From contig JASHTI010000002.1 in assembly GCA_030040625.1 (NCBI GenBank), positions 1 to 16,866 of the forward strand: a stretch of DNA of 16,866 nt. The letters are read 5' to 3'. This stretch comes from Thermoplasmata archaeon (lineage in GTDB: Archaea > Thermoplasmatota > Thermoplasmata > Lutacidiplasmatales > UBA184). The notes under the pieces are model-generated. The model was not told the origin of the DNA, did not search any database, and saw only the letters and a program-made list of their open reading frames with translations. The position numbers and the translations under genes were made by a program. Of the stretch, positions 1 through 7,480 are shown one piece after another; the first letter of the stretch is position 1, and each line of letters opens with the position of its first letter.

Positions 1-398
1 CTCCGGCTCCGCCTCCCCCCGTTGTCCCGCCGGCCCGGCCCGCACCCGCGGCGCAGGGCCTCCCTCCGCCCCGGGCCCCCGTCGGACCCCCGCCCGCGGC
101 TCCGGCGCCCCCGAACCTCGGTTCCCCTCCGACGCCTCCGACCCCGGGCGTCGCCCCGCCGCCTCCGGCCGGCGCGCCGGAGGCCCCCGACGCCGAGACC
201 GTGGCGCTGCTGATGCAGAAGGCCCGGGGCCTCGCCGCGCGAGTCCGCGCGCTGCCGCCCGACAGCGAAGAGGCGAGCCGCGCGGCCCGCGAGATCCACG
301 AGGCGACGGCGCTCCTGCGGGCGCGGAAGTTCCGGGAAGCGGACGCCGCCCTCACGCGCCTTATGCGAACCCTTGCTCTCCCACCGTCCCGGAGCTAG
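1..398 (+). CDS. 3' end of a proline/alanine-rich protein with a C-terminal helical segment (partial)
   Basis: The frame is open from base 3 to the TAG at 396-398 and its start lies left of the window, so this is only the C-terminal part. The first roughly 60 visible residues are almost all Pro, Ala, Gly, Val and Thr, a disordered linker. They are followed by about 65 residues rich in Ala, Arg, Leu and Glu that look like two or three amphipathic helices (for example ARKFREADAALTRL, a TPR-like pattern). An internal GTG at 201 is also in frame, but the linker upstream shows no stop and has the same composition as the tail of the next protein, so I treat the whole stretch as coding. The next gene starts 3 bases after the stop, which indicates one operon. 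I do not recognise the family. Confidence 0.55.
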   Translation, partial: PAPPPPVVPPARPAPAAQGLPPPRAPVGPPPAAPAPPNLGSPPTPPTPGVAPPPPAGAPEAPDAETVALLMQKARGLAARVRALPPDSEEASRAAREIHEATALLRARKFREADAALTRLMRTLALPPSRS

Positions 399-401
399 GC
401 G

Positions 402-1712
402 TTGCCGCGCAAACCGTCCCCGTTCCCGGAGCTCCGTCGCCGGCTGACGGAGGTCGTCCAGCGGGCCGGTAAGTACCAGGTCGAGGGGCTCCCGATCCCG
501 ACGGCCGCCTACGAGAACGAGCTCGACGAAGCGGCGCGGGCCGGCGACGTCCCGCGGGCCGAGGCGGTCGTCAAGCGCGCCGAGATGCTCGTCGCCCGGG
601 CCGACCAGGACTGGGGCTGGCTGCGCGAGCTGCTCCAGCGGGTCGATGGCCTCCGCGGGATCGCCGAGACCGTCGGGCTCGACCTGGCCCGCATCGACGC
701 GCGCGTCGGGAACCCCCGGGGTCAGCTCCTGGGCGAAGCCCTCACGCCCGCGTCGCTCGAGAAGGCAGCCGCAGGCGCCTCGTTCGCGCTCGCCGTCCTC
801 AACGACGCGATCCCGAAGTACATCGCCCAGGAGGCCCAGGTCCTCGGGGTCTCGATCCGACGGGCTCGGGACCGGGGCGAGGACGTCCGCGAGGCGGTGG
901 GGGCGTTCTCGCACCTGATCCGGTCGCTGCAGGACCCGGCGCTCGGGGCGAGCGCCGAGCGGCTCGTCAACGCGCGAAAGGCCGTCGCGCGCATCCCCCG
1001 GGCCCCGCCCGTGGCGGCCGTCTCGGACGCCGAGGAGGACGAGATCCTGAGCGAGGCGCGGAACCTGGCGCGCCGCCTCCATCGCATCAAGACCCGCGCC
1101 CACGGCGCGACCGACGCCGTTCGGCTGATCACCCAGGTCCGGCAGGCGCTGAGCCAGGACCGGCAGTACGCCTCCCCCGAGGAGGAGCTCGAGGCGGCGT
1201 GGGCCGAGGTCGACCGGCTCGCCCGCGAGAAGCGGCTGGCGGCCGCCGGCCCGGCGCTGGCCGGTCCGGGGAGCCCCGCGACGGAGGACGACGAAGCGGA
1301 GGAACCCGAGGAGCCGGAGGAGACCGAGGAAGAGGAGGAGGACGAGGACGACGAGGAGGCGGGACCGATGTCCATCGTCCCGCCGCCGGTCCCGCCCGCG
1401 CTCCGGCCGGCCTCCACGCCGGGGAGCCTCTCCTCGCGTCCGACCGGAGCCTCCACGGCCGGCCCCCGCCTTCCGATGCCGATCGTGCCGCCGGTGCGCC
1501 CGGTCCCGGACGAGGGATCGTCGGAGCCGACCCGCCCGAGCCCGGACACCCTGGCCGAGGGAGCCGGGCCCACGGCGAACCGTCCGACCCGGATCGCGAT
1601 CGCCTCCGCCTACGTGCCGCCGACGCTCGAGGGGACGGAGGAGCAGCCGGCGAGTTCGTCGGCGACCGGCCCGGCGGCGGCGCGTCGTCAGCGCTCGCGG
1701 CACCGGGACTGA
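402..1712 (+). CDS. Hypothetical helical protein with an acidic tract and proline-rich tail
   Basis: A 436-residue protein from a TTG start, with GGAG at 391-394 seven bases upstream; the gene begins 3 bases after the preceding stop. Residues 1 to about 285 are predicted mostly helical, with many Ala/Arg/Glu/Leu heptad-like stretches, and contain no catalytic motif I recognise. Residues about 293-323 are an almost uninterrupted Glu/Asp tract. From there to the end the chain is Pro, Ser, Thr and Gly-rich and closes with a basic Arg/His cluster. I see no signal peptide or membrane helix. The fold pattern (helical repeat region, acidic linker, disordered tail) suggests a scaffold or interaction protein, but this is inference. 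It pairs with the preceding partial gene, which has the same proline-rich and helical make-up. Confidence 0.7.
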   Translation: MPRKPSPFPELRRRLTEVVQRAGKYQVEGLPIPTAAYENELDEAARAGDVPRAEAVVKRAEMLVARADQDWGWLRELLQRVDGLRGIAETVGLDLARIDARVGNPRGQLLGEALTPASLEKAAAGASFALAVLNDAIPKYIAQEAQVLGVSIRRARDRGEDVREAVGAFSHLIRSLQDPALGASAERLVNARKAVARIPRAPPVAAVSDAEEDEILSEARNLARRLHRIKTRAHGATDAVRLITQVRQALSQDRQYASPEEELEAAWAEVDRLAREKRLAAAGPALAGPGSPATEDDEAEEPEEPEETEEEEEDEDDEEAGPMSIVPPPVPPALRPASTPGSLSSRPTGASTAGPRLPMPIVPPVRPVPDEGSSEPTRPSPDTLAEGAGPTANRPTRIAIASAYVPPTLEGTEEQPASSSATGPAAARRQRSRHRD

Positions 1713-1758
1713 GCGCGCGCTCCCGGCGGCTCCTGTCGGGGCGCTCGACCTGCAGCGT

Positions 1759-1775
1759 AAGGCTATAATAGCCTT
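1759..1775. promoter_or_regulatory. 17-bp perfect palindrome upstream of gar1-tfb
   Basis: AAGGCTATAATAGCCTT is a perfect inverted repeat of 8 bases around one central A. It lies 9 bases upstream of the TATA box at 1785-1793 in the short gap before gar1. The AT-rich core stands out from the GC-rich surroundings. Its position just upstream of the BRE/TATA region fits a dimeric regulator site. It also contains a TATA-like core (TATAATA), so it could itself be an alternative promoter element. No T-run follows it, which argues against a terminator. Confidence 0.5.
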
Positions 1776-1784
1776 CGAAAATCG

Positions 1785-1793
1785 TTTATATTA
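1785..1793 (+). promoter_or_regulatory. TATA box of the gar1-tfb operon
   Basis: TTTATATTA matches the archaeal box A, and a purine-rich CGAAAATCG directly upstream fits a BRE. Initiation about 25 bases downstream would fall near 1812-1817. That is downstream of the TTG at 1795 and 11-16 bases upstream of the ATG at 1828, so the box favours the ATG as the gar1 start. Confidence 0.65.
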
Positions 1794-1827
1794 CTTGGCG
1801 AAGGCTCCAGCCCGCGGGACGCCCCCG

Positions 1828-2061
1828 ATGGTCGGAACGGTCGTCGCTTTCACGCCGAGCGGGCTCGTCACGGTCCGCGCGCCGGCCGAGGCGTACCCCA
1901 CGGAAGGCGCGTCGGTGCGCGACGCGCGGGGACTCCTCGAGGGCCGCGTGGTCCGCGTCTTCGGCCCGGTCGCTCGCCCGTACCTGCTTCTACGGCCGCG
2001 CCGGCTCCCGAACCCGGTCGACGCCGCCTCGCTGCTCGGGGCCGAGGTGTACCGGGCGTGA
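1828..2061 (+). CDS. gar1: H/ACA RNA-protein component Gar1
   Basis: Gar1 is the small beta-barrel protein of H/ACA guide-RNA particles; it binds Cbf5 and helps substrate turnover during rRNA pseudouridylation. The 77-residue product shows the family pattern: an initial GTVVAFTPSGLVTVRA strand pair, a RDARG turn, the conserved VVRVFGPVARPYLLLRP core and a final GAEVYRA strand. The length fits archaeal Gar1. The ATG at 1828 is chosen because the TATA box at 1785-1793 would put transcription start downstream of the alternative in-frame TTG at 1795, which would add 11 residues. The stop overlaps the tfb start by four bases (GTGA), so the two are translationally coupled. A gar1-tfb pair is common in euryarchaea. 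Confidence 0.88.
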   Translation: MVGTVVAFTPSGLVTVRAPAEAYPTEGASVRDARGLLEGRVVRVFGPVARPYLLLRPRRLPNPVDAASLLGAEVYRA

Positions 2062-3044
2062 AGGGCGGGGCCGGTGGGCCGGCCGAGGGCCCGGAGCCCG
2101 CGGAGAAGACGGGAGGGCCCGCTCCGGGCGATGTCGCGGTCGCGAGCCGATGCACGAGCTGCGGCTCCAGCCACCTCACCCGCGACTACGAGCGCGGGGA
2201 GGTCGTCTGCGACGAGTGCGGCCTCGTGCTCGAGGAGGCGATGATCGACCAGGGGCCGGAGTGGCGGGCGTTCGACGCCGAGCAGGGCGACAAGCGCGCC
2301 CGGACCGGTGCCCCGACGACGCTCACGATCCACGACAAGGGGCTCTCCACCGAGATCGGATGGAAGAACCGCGACCCGTTCGGCAAGTCGATCCCGACGC
2401 GCAACCGGGCCCAGCTCTACCGCCTCCGCAAGTGGCAGCGGAGGATCCGCGTCTCGAACGCCACCGAGCGCAACCTCGCCTTCGCCCTCGCCGAGCTCGA
2501 CCGCATCGCCTCCGGCATGGCGCTCCCCCGCAACGTGCGGGAGACCGCCGCGATGATCTACCGCAAGGCGGTCACCAAGAACCTCATCCGGGGCCGCTCG
2601 ATCGAGGGGGTCGTCGCCGCCTCGCTGTACGGCAGCTGCCGCCAGTGCAACGTGCCGCGGACGCTGGACGAGATCGCCTCCAAGTCCCGCATCGGCCGCA
2701 AGGAGATCGGTCGCACCTACCGCTTCATGACCCGGGAGCTCCGGCTCCGGCTGCTGCCGACGCGGCCGCAGGACTACATCCAGCGGTTCTGCAGCGAACT
2801 GAAGCTCAAGGGGGAGATCCAGTCGCGCGCGAACGAGATCCTGAAGCTCGCGACCGAGCGGGAGCTCACGAGCGGGCGCGGCCCGACCGGCGTCGCCGCG
2901 GCGGCGATCTACATCTCCACGGTGCAGAGCGGCGAGCGCCGCACCCAGCGCGAGGTCGCGGAAGTCGCGGGCGTCACCGAGGTGACGATCCGCAACCGCT
3001 ACAAGGAGCTCACCGAGAAGCTCAACCTCCGCGTGATGCTGTAG
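2058..3044 (+). CDS. tfb: Transcription initiation factor B (TFB)
   Basis: TFB binds the TBP-TATA complex and the BRE and recruits archaeal RNA polymerase. The 328-residue protein has, in order: a Gly/Pro-rich 30-residue N-terminus; a zinc ribbon with Cys32, Cys35, Cys51 and Cys54 (CTSC and CDEC); the B-reader region (GPEWRAF) and a linker (residues about 63-110); and two cyclin-like repeats (about 125-215 and 220-315), including RSIEGVVAASLYGSCRQ and GRGPTGVAAAAIYISTVQ. The length and layout are canonical. The GTG start lies within the gar1 stop (GTGA overlap), so expression is coupled to gar1 and governed by the promoter and palindrome at 1759-1793. Confidence 0.96.
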   Translation: MKGGAGGPAEGPEPAEKTGGPAPGDVAVASRCTSCGSSHLTRDYERGEVVCDECGLVLEEAMIDQGPEWRAFDAEQGDKRARTGAPTTLTIHDKGLSTEIGWKNRDPFGKSIPTRNRAQLYRLRKWQRRIRVSNATERNLAFALAELDRIASGMALPRNVRETAAMIYRKAVTKNLIRGRSIEGVVAASLYGSCRQCNVPRTLDEIASKSRIGRKEIGRTYRFMTRELRLRLLPTRPQDYIQRFCSELKLKGEIQSRANEILKLATERELTSGRGPTGVAAAAIYISTVQSGERRTQREVAEVAGVTEVTIRNRYKELTEKLNLRVML

Positions 3045-3057
3045 CGGACCGCCGCCA

Positions 3058-3066
3058 TTCTCTTCT
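3058..3066 (+). terminator. Possible pyrimidine-rich terminator after tfb
   Basis: TTCTCTTCT lies 13 bases after the tfb stop in an otherwise GC-rich 45-base gap. Archaeal polymerases terminate at U-rich stretches. The tract is interrupted by C and weak, so read-through into purN is likely. Confidence 0.22.
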
Positions 3067-3089
3067 AGGCCCCCCGACCTCCGCGCGCC

Positions 3090-3725
3090 GTGCCCCGACC
3101 GCTCGCGATCGGCGTGCTCGTCTCCGGCGAGGGGACGACGCTCGACGCGATCGCCGAGCTCGCCGGCGGCGGCCACCTGGCGGTCCAGATCGCGCTCGTC
3201 GTCGCGGACCGGCCGCACGCGCCGGCGATCGAGAAGGCTCGCCGGAGGGGCCTGGCGACGATCGTGCTCCCGAGCCGCGGCACCGATCCCGAGCGCTGGG
3301 CGACGCAGCTGACCCAGGAGCTGAAGGCCCGGGGCGTCGAGCTCGTCGTCCTCGCCGGTTTCCTGTCGATCCTCCCGTCGTCGTGGGTGGCCGCCTGGCG
3401 GGGACGGGCGCTGAACCTGCACCCCTCGCTGCTGCCCCGGCACGGCGGCCGGGGTCTCTACGGCGAGCGGGTCCACCGCGCGGTCCTGGACTCCGGCGAC
3501 CGGCTCACGGGCGCGACGGTCCACCTCGTCACCCCGGAGGTCGACCGGGGCCCGACGATCGCCCAGGAGCGGATCACCGTCGAAGCCGGCGACACGCCGG
3601 CTTCGCTGCGCGCCCGCCTGCATCCGGTCGAGGTCCGTCTTCTGGCGGAGACGCTCCGGCGCTTCGCCGAGGGGACCCTGCCGCTGCCGTACCCCGAGCG
3701 CGGGGCGGAGGCGGAGCGTCGCTAG
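3090..3725 (+). CDS. purN: Phosphoribosylglycinamide formyltransferase (GAR transformylase)
   Basis: PurN transfers a formyl group from 10-formyltetrahydrofolate to GAR, the third step of purine synthesis. The 211-residue product has the phosphate-binding start (IGVLVSGEGTTLDAI, a variant of the usual SGxGSN loop), the central VVLAGFLSIL segment, the NLHPSLLP signature (Asn109, His111) and the GATVHLVTPEVDRGPTIAQE segment with Asp152. These three match the catalytic Asn/His/Asp triad of the E. coli enzyme. The GTG start gives a normal family length. It lies 45 bases after tfb in the same direction; no clear promoter or SD is visible. Its stop faces the minus-strand operon with a gap of only 29 bases. 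Confidence 0.93.
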   Translation: MPRPLAIGVLVSGEGTTLDAIAELAGGGHLAVQIALVVADRPHAPAIEKARRRGLATIVLPSRGTDPERWATQLTQELKARGVELVVLAGFLSILPSSWVAAWRGRALNLHPSLLPRHGGRGLYGERVHRAVLDSGDRLTGATVHLVTPEVDRGPTIAQERITVEAGDTPASLRARLHPVEVRLLAETLRRFAEGTLPLPYPERGAEAERR

Positions 3726-3754
3726 ACCTCGCGGGGCCCGGAGCCGGGCCGGCG

Positions 3755-4156
3755 CTACGCCGCGAGCTCGGAGAGCGGGACCGAACGGAGCGGAAGGTCC
3801 ACCCGGAGCCGGTGCCGCGTCGTCTTGGGCGGGAACGGTCGACCCTGCCGGGCCCGCCGGACGACCTCGTCCTTGGCGATCGGCGGACCCGGGGCCCATC
3901 GTTCGACATCGACCGCCTCGCCGTTGTAGTCCAGGATCCACGCCGGGATCCGCTTGAGTCCCAGCCGCCGCAGCGCCTCGACCCGGTGGTGGCCGTTGAG
4001 GATCACCCAGGTCCCCCGCGCGACCCAGATCGGGTCCGAGAAGACCCCGGTCCGACGGAGTTCGGCGATCAGCTCGTCGACCTTCTGAGGGTCGTGCTCC
4101 TCGTGCCCGCGCAGCCGGTCGAGCGGGACGAGGGCGAACTCCGGGGCCTCGCTCAC
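3755..4156 (-). CDS. Minimal ParB/sulfiredoxin-fold protein resembling archaeal free-serine kinase SerK
   Basis: A 133-residue protein whose GTG start overlaps the hcrB stop (GTGA), so it is translationally coupled as the last gene of the operon. Visible features are VPLDRLRGHE (Glu19), a helix, the ParB-fold signature ILNGHHRVEALRRLG (residues 52-66), IPAWILDY, and a C-terminal PKTTRH (110-115) before a final strand. ParB-fold NTP-binding sites use the GHHR loop. From memory, the order HE...GHHR...ILDY...PKTTRH is shared with the ADP-dependent free-serine kinase SerK of Thermococcus and with SbnI. Those are about 240-250 residues, so the central region is missing here, and their Asp before GHHR is Asn in this protein. 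A role in chromosome partition is unlikely because no DNA-binding domain follows. The substrate is unknown; a kinase or NTP-dependent function tied to the molybdenum enzyme is inference. Confidence 0.75.
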   Translation of the reverse strand: MSEAPEFALVPLDRLRGHEEHDPQKVDELIAELRRTGVFSDPIWVARGTWVILNGHHRVEALRRLGLKRIPAWILDYNGEAVDVERWAPGPPIAKDEVVRRARQGRPFPPKTTRHRLRVDLPLRSVPLSELAA

Positions 4157-5139
4157 GCCGCCCGCCCCTCCTCGGCCTGCGCGAGGGCGCGACGGACGAA
4201 GACGGCGACCATCTTCTTGCGGTACTCCGGCACGAGGAACGTGTTGTGCACGGGGCGTACCCGGCGGGCGACCTCCTCGCCGAGCGCCGCGCGTCGCGCG
4301 TCGTTCAGCCGCTGCCCCTCGAGCGGGGCGGTCAGATCGTCGAACGTCCGCGGGTGCGGCTCGGCCCCGCCGACGGCGAGGCGAAGCTCCTGGACGCGGC
4401 CGTCCCCGTCCCATCGTCCGGCCACCGCGACCCCGAGCTCGGGGAAGTCGTACGCGGGGCGGACCCGCAGCTTGAGATAACGGCCGCGTCGGCCCCGGGC
4501 CCGGGGCGGCAGGTGGACGGCGACCAGCAGCTCGCCCGGCTGCAGCGTCAGCCGGCGGATCCCGTCGCCGCCGGCGTCGTAGAGGCCGGTGAGCGGGATC
4601 CGTCGCCGGCCCGTCGGACCGGCGATCTCGACCTCGGCGTCGCCCACGAGGAGCGCCGGGGCGAGGTCGCCGCTGAACGTCGCGTAGCAGGTCGTCTTCT
4701 GCGGCACGACGTGGCATCGGTCCCCGTCGGCCTTCAGGCAGAAGCCGAGGCTCGCCCGCCAGAAGTAGCTCTGGTTGAAGAAGAAACAGCGCGTCTCGAC
4801 CAGGAGGTTGCCGCCGACCGTGCCGCTGGCGCGCACCAGCGGGGTCGCCACCTCGCGCAGCGCGTCGGCGAGGGCCGGCCACGCCGCGGCGAGGGCCGGA
4901 TCCCTCTCGAGGTCGGCGAGCCGGCTCATGGCGCCGAGCCGCTCGAGCGAGTGGCCGGTCAGCTCCGGCACCGCCTCCAGCGCGACGAGGTGCGGGCGGA
5001 GGTTGAGGTGCATCTTGTAGTTCGGCAGGAGGTCGGTCCCGCCGGCGAGGTAGTCGAACCGGCCCGCGAGGCTCCGGGCGAGGCCGACGGTCTCCTCGAC
5101 CGACGTCGGCCGGTGCAGCTCGAACGGATCGAGGTGCAT
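4153..5139 (-). CDS. hcrB: 4-hydroxybenzoyl-CoA reductase-type FAD subunit with an extra [4Fe-4S] loop
   Basis: This is the 328-residue medium (FAD-binding) subunit of a xanthine-oxidase-family molybdenum enzyme. FAD motifs are AGGTDLLPNYK (residues 32-42) and TVGGNL (107-112). Between TVGGNL and GDLAPALLV lies an insertion with Cys118, Cys134, Cys142 and Cys151 in the context RCFFFNQSYFWR, GFCLK, RCHVVP and TTCYATFSGD. The 16/8/9 spacing equals that I recall for the [4Fe-4S] ligands of Thauera HcrB (122/138/146/155). Ordinary CoxM or XDH FAD subunits lack this loop. In HCR the cluster carries low-potential electrons from ferredoxin to the flavin for reductive dehydroxylation. The ATG at 5139 is 7 bases after the hcrA stop. 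The substrate could be another aromatic CoA thioester. Confidence 0.88.
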   Translation of the reverse strand: MHLDPFELHRPTSVEETVGLARSLAGRFDYLAGGTDLLPNYKMHLNLRPHLVALEAVPELTGHSLERLGAMSRLADLERDPALAAAWPALADALREVATPLVRASGTVGGNLLVETRCFFFNQSYFWRASLGFCLKADGDRCHVVPQKTTCYATFSGDLAPALLVGDAEVEIAGPTGRRRIPLTGLYDAGGDGIRRLTLQPGELLVAVHLPPRARGRRGRYLKLRVRPAYDFPELGVAVAGRWDGDGRVQELRLAVGGAEPHPRTFDDLTAPLEGQRLNDARRAALGEEVARRVRPVHNTFLVPEYRKKMVAVFVRRALAQAEEGRAA

Positions 5140-5146
5140 GCCCGTC

Positions 5147-7480
5147 CTAGGCCCCTTTCCAGGGCCGGCCCTCCTTGCGGCGCTCCTCGAGCGCCCGGAC
5201 GACCCGGTCGGGCGTGATCGGCAGCTCGGTGAAGCGGCAACCGATCGCGTCGTAGAGGGCGTTCGCGACGGCCGGGAGCGTCGCGATGAGGGGACCCTCC
5301 CCGGCCTCCTTGGCGCCGAACGGTCCCTCGGGATCGGCGTCGCCGACGAGGAGGATCTCGACCTCCGGCATCTGCTGCGGCGCCGGGATCTTGTACTCCA
5401 GCAGCGACGGGTTCAGCATCCGCGACGCCCGGTAGTTCATCGACTCGCCCATCACCTGGCCGAGCCCCATGTGCACCGAGCCTTCGATCTGGCCCTCGAC
5501 GGCGAGGCGGTTGAGGACGCGTCCGCAGTCGAACGCCGCCCAGACCTTCGGGACCCGGTAGTCGCCGGTCTCGACGTCGACGTCGACCTCGGCGACGTAG
5601 GCGCTGAACGAGTAGGCGGGGGCCGTGCCGGCCCGGGCGCCCTTGAACGAGCCGCCCGCCGGGCGGGTCTGGTAGGCACCGGTCGCCGTCAGCGCGCCGA
5701 CCTTCTCCATCGCCTGGTGGAGCGCCTGCTCGAACGTCACGGCCGGTTCCGCCCGACCCCGGGGCGTGAACCGTTCGTGCCCGACCTCGACCTCCGACGG
5801 CGGGATCCCGAGGAGCGTGGCGGCGCCGGCGACCAGCGCCGCACGGAGCTGGAGCGCCGCCGATCGCGCGGCGTTCCCCATCATGAACGTCACCCGGCTG
5901 GAGTACGAACCGAGGTCGATCGGGCTGACGTCCGAGTCGACCCGCTGCACGTGGACCCGGGCGAGGTCGACGTGCAGGACCTCGGCGACGATCGCCGCGA
6001 GCAGGGTGTTCGAGCCCTGCCCGATGTCCGCCTGCATCGAGTGAACGGCGATCCCGCCGTCCATGTCGACCTTGAGGTGGACGGTCGACTGCGGCATCTT
6101 CGGGGTGAAGTGGATCGGGCTGTTCGAGCCCGAGATGTAGAACCCGCAGCCGAGGCCGACCCCCCGCCCGAACGGAAGCTTGCGGAACTTCTCCGACCAG
6201 CCGCTGGCCCGCTTCGCCGCCTCCAGGCACTTCAGGAACGACGTCGACGTGATGCGGAACTCGTTGACGGTCGTCGAGTTCGGCGGCAGCGCATTGCGGG
6301 CGCGCAGCTCGAACGGGTCGAGGCCGAGCCGCTCGGCGAGCTGGTCGAGCGCGACCTCGATCGAGTAGCGGATGTTCGTCCCGCCGTGCGCGCGCATCGC
6401 GCCGCTCGGGGGCTTGGTGGTGTAGACCCGACGCCCGCGGTAGCGGAAGTTCGGGACGCGGTACGGTCCCATCGCCAGGACCCCGTTGTAGTACGTCGTG
6501 ACGGTGCCGAAGGAGCTCCACGCCCCGCCGTCGATCAGCGCCTCCACGTCGTAGGCGAGGATGCGCCCGTCGCCGTCGACGGCGATCCGCACGTCGTTGC
6601 GGGTCGGGTGGCGGCCGTGGTTGGTGTAGAAGACGTCCTCCCGATCGAGCAGCATCTTCACCGGCCGGCCGGTCTCCAGCGAGAGCGCCGCGCAGGCGAT
6701 CTCGTGCGGGAGCGGGTCGGATTTGCCCCCGAAGCCGCCCCCGACCTCGGGCTTCACGACGCGGATGCGGTGCATCGGTAGACCGAGCACCTCGCTGAGC
6801 GCGCGGTGGAGGTAGTGCGGCACCTGCGTCGCGCTCCAGACGGTGAGCCGGCCGTCCGGGGTCGCCTCGGCGATCGTCACCAGCGGCTCGGTGAACGCGT
6901 GCGTCACCCCGGCGAAGCTGCCGCGGACCCGCACCTGGTGGGCCGCCTTCGCGAAGGCGGCGTCGACGTCCCCGAAGTGCTGGACGACCTCCTTCTGGAT
7001 GTTGGTCCCGGCGAGACCGCGGGCGTGGATCGGTTCGGCGACGGTCCGGGTGCCGGCCTCCGGGTCGGCGTACTCCGGGAGCGGCGCGACCTCGAAGCGG
7101 ATCTTCTCCAGCGCGAGCTCGGCGGTCCGCTCGTCCTCCGCGGCGACGGCGGCGATGATGTCCCCCTGGTAGCGGGCCTTCCCGACGGCGATCGCCGTCT
7201 CGTCGTGCGTGATCGGCAGGACCCCGAACGGGGTCGGGTACCGCTCCCCCGTGAGGACCGCGGCGACGCCCGGGAGGGCCCGGGCCTCGCGCAGGTCCAC
7301 CGAGACCAGCCGTGCATGCGGCCACGGGCTGCGCAGCAGCCGGCCGACGAGCTGGTTCGGGCGACGGATGTCGTCCGTGTACTCCGCGCGGCCGGTGACC
7401 TTCAGCGGCCCTTCGACGTAGGGGATGCGGCCCCCGAGGAGAGTCAGCGGCTCGTCCGCGACCGGGTCGCTCGCGGTCAC
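5147..7480 (-). CDS. hcrA: 4-hydroxybenzoyl-CoA reductase-type molybdopterin (large) subunit
   Basis: A 777-residue catalytic subunit of a molybdenum hydroxylase. The N-terminal domain begins with GRIPYVEGPLKVTGRAEYTDD. Cofactor motifs follow: VGGGFGGK (residues 246-253), PPSGAMRAHGG (357-367), the QGSNT loop with Gln488, LGSYSSRVTFMMGNA (523-537) and FGAKEAGEGP (721-730) with Glu728 as the presumed catalytic base. The CODH-specific Cys loop (AYxCSFR) is absent, so this is not a form I CO dehydrogenase. The neighbouring HcrB-type FAD subunit sets the subclass. The GTG start at 7480 overlaps the hcrC stop (GTGA), and the length matches the family. The frame stays open upstream to 7810, but that part lies inside hcrC and is not used. 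The exact substrate cannot be read from sequence. Confidence 0.9.
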   Translation of the reverse strand: MTASDPVADEPLTLLGGRIPYVEGPLKVTGRAEYTDDIRRPNQLVGRLLRSPWPHARLVSVDLREARALPGVAAVLTGERYPTPFGVLPITHDETAIAVGKARYQGDIIAAVAAEDERTAELALEKIRFEVAPLPEYADPEAGTRTVAEPIHARGLAGTNIQKEVVQHFGDVDAAFAKAAHQVRVRGSFAGVTHAFTEPLVTIAEATPDGRLTVWSATQVPHYLHRALSEVLGLPMHRIRVVKPEVGGGFGGKSDPLPHEIACAALSLETGRPVKMLLDREDVFYTNHGRHPTRNDVRIAVDGDGRILAYDVEALIDGGAWSSFGTVTTYYNGVLAMGPYRVPNFRYRGRRVYTTKPPSGAMRAHGGTNIRYSIEVALDQLAERLGLDPFELRARNALPPNSTTVNEFRITSTSFLKCLEAAKRASGWSEKFRKLPFGRGVGLGCGFYISGSNSPIHFTPKMPQSTVHLKVDMDGGIAVHSMQADIGQGSNTLLAAIVAEVLHVDLARVHVQRVDSDVSPIDLGSYSSRVTFMMGNAARSAALQLRAALVAGAATLLGIPPSEVEVGHERFTPRGRAEPAVTFEQALHQAMEKVGALTATGAYQTRPAGGSFKGARAGTAPAYSFSAYVAEVDVDVETGDYRVPKVWAAFDCGRVLNRLAVEGQIEGSVHMGLGQVMGESMNYRASRMLNPSLLEYKIPAPQQMPEVEILLVGDADPEGPFGAKEAGEGPLIATLPAVANALYDAIGCRFTELPITPDRVVRALEERRKEGRPWKGA

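Noticed and set aside
1791..3941. A 716-residue minus-strand open frame across gar1, tfb and purN
   Set aside because: It is antisense to three clear genes, is Arg/Pro/Gly/Asp-rich without any domain, and is what GC-rich codon bias produces on the opposite strand.
3755..4156. Chromosome partition protein ParB
   Set aside because: It has only the ParB/sulfiredoxin fold, no helix-turn-helix and no ParA neighbour, and it is embedded in a metabolic operon.
2150..4480. A 776-residue plus-strand frame overlapping tfb, purN and the minus-strand operon
   Set aside because: It is out of frame with tfb and purN and has shadow composition (Arg/Ala/Pro/Gly repeats).
4959..7325. A 788-residue minus-strand frame inside hcrA
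   Set aside because: It overlaps the conserved hcrA frame by almost its full length and shows no motifs.
5147..7480. Identity as aerobic form I CO dehydrogenase
   Set aside because: The large subunit lacks the AYxCSFR active-site loop, and the FAD subunit has the four-cysteine insertion of HCR-type enzymes.
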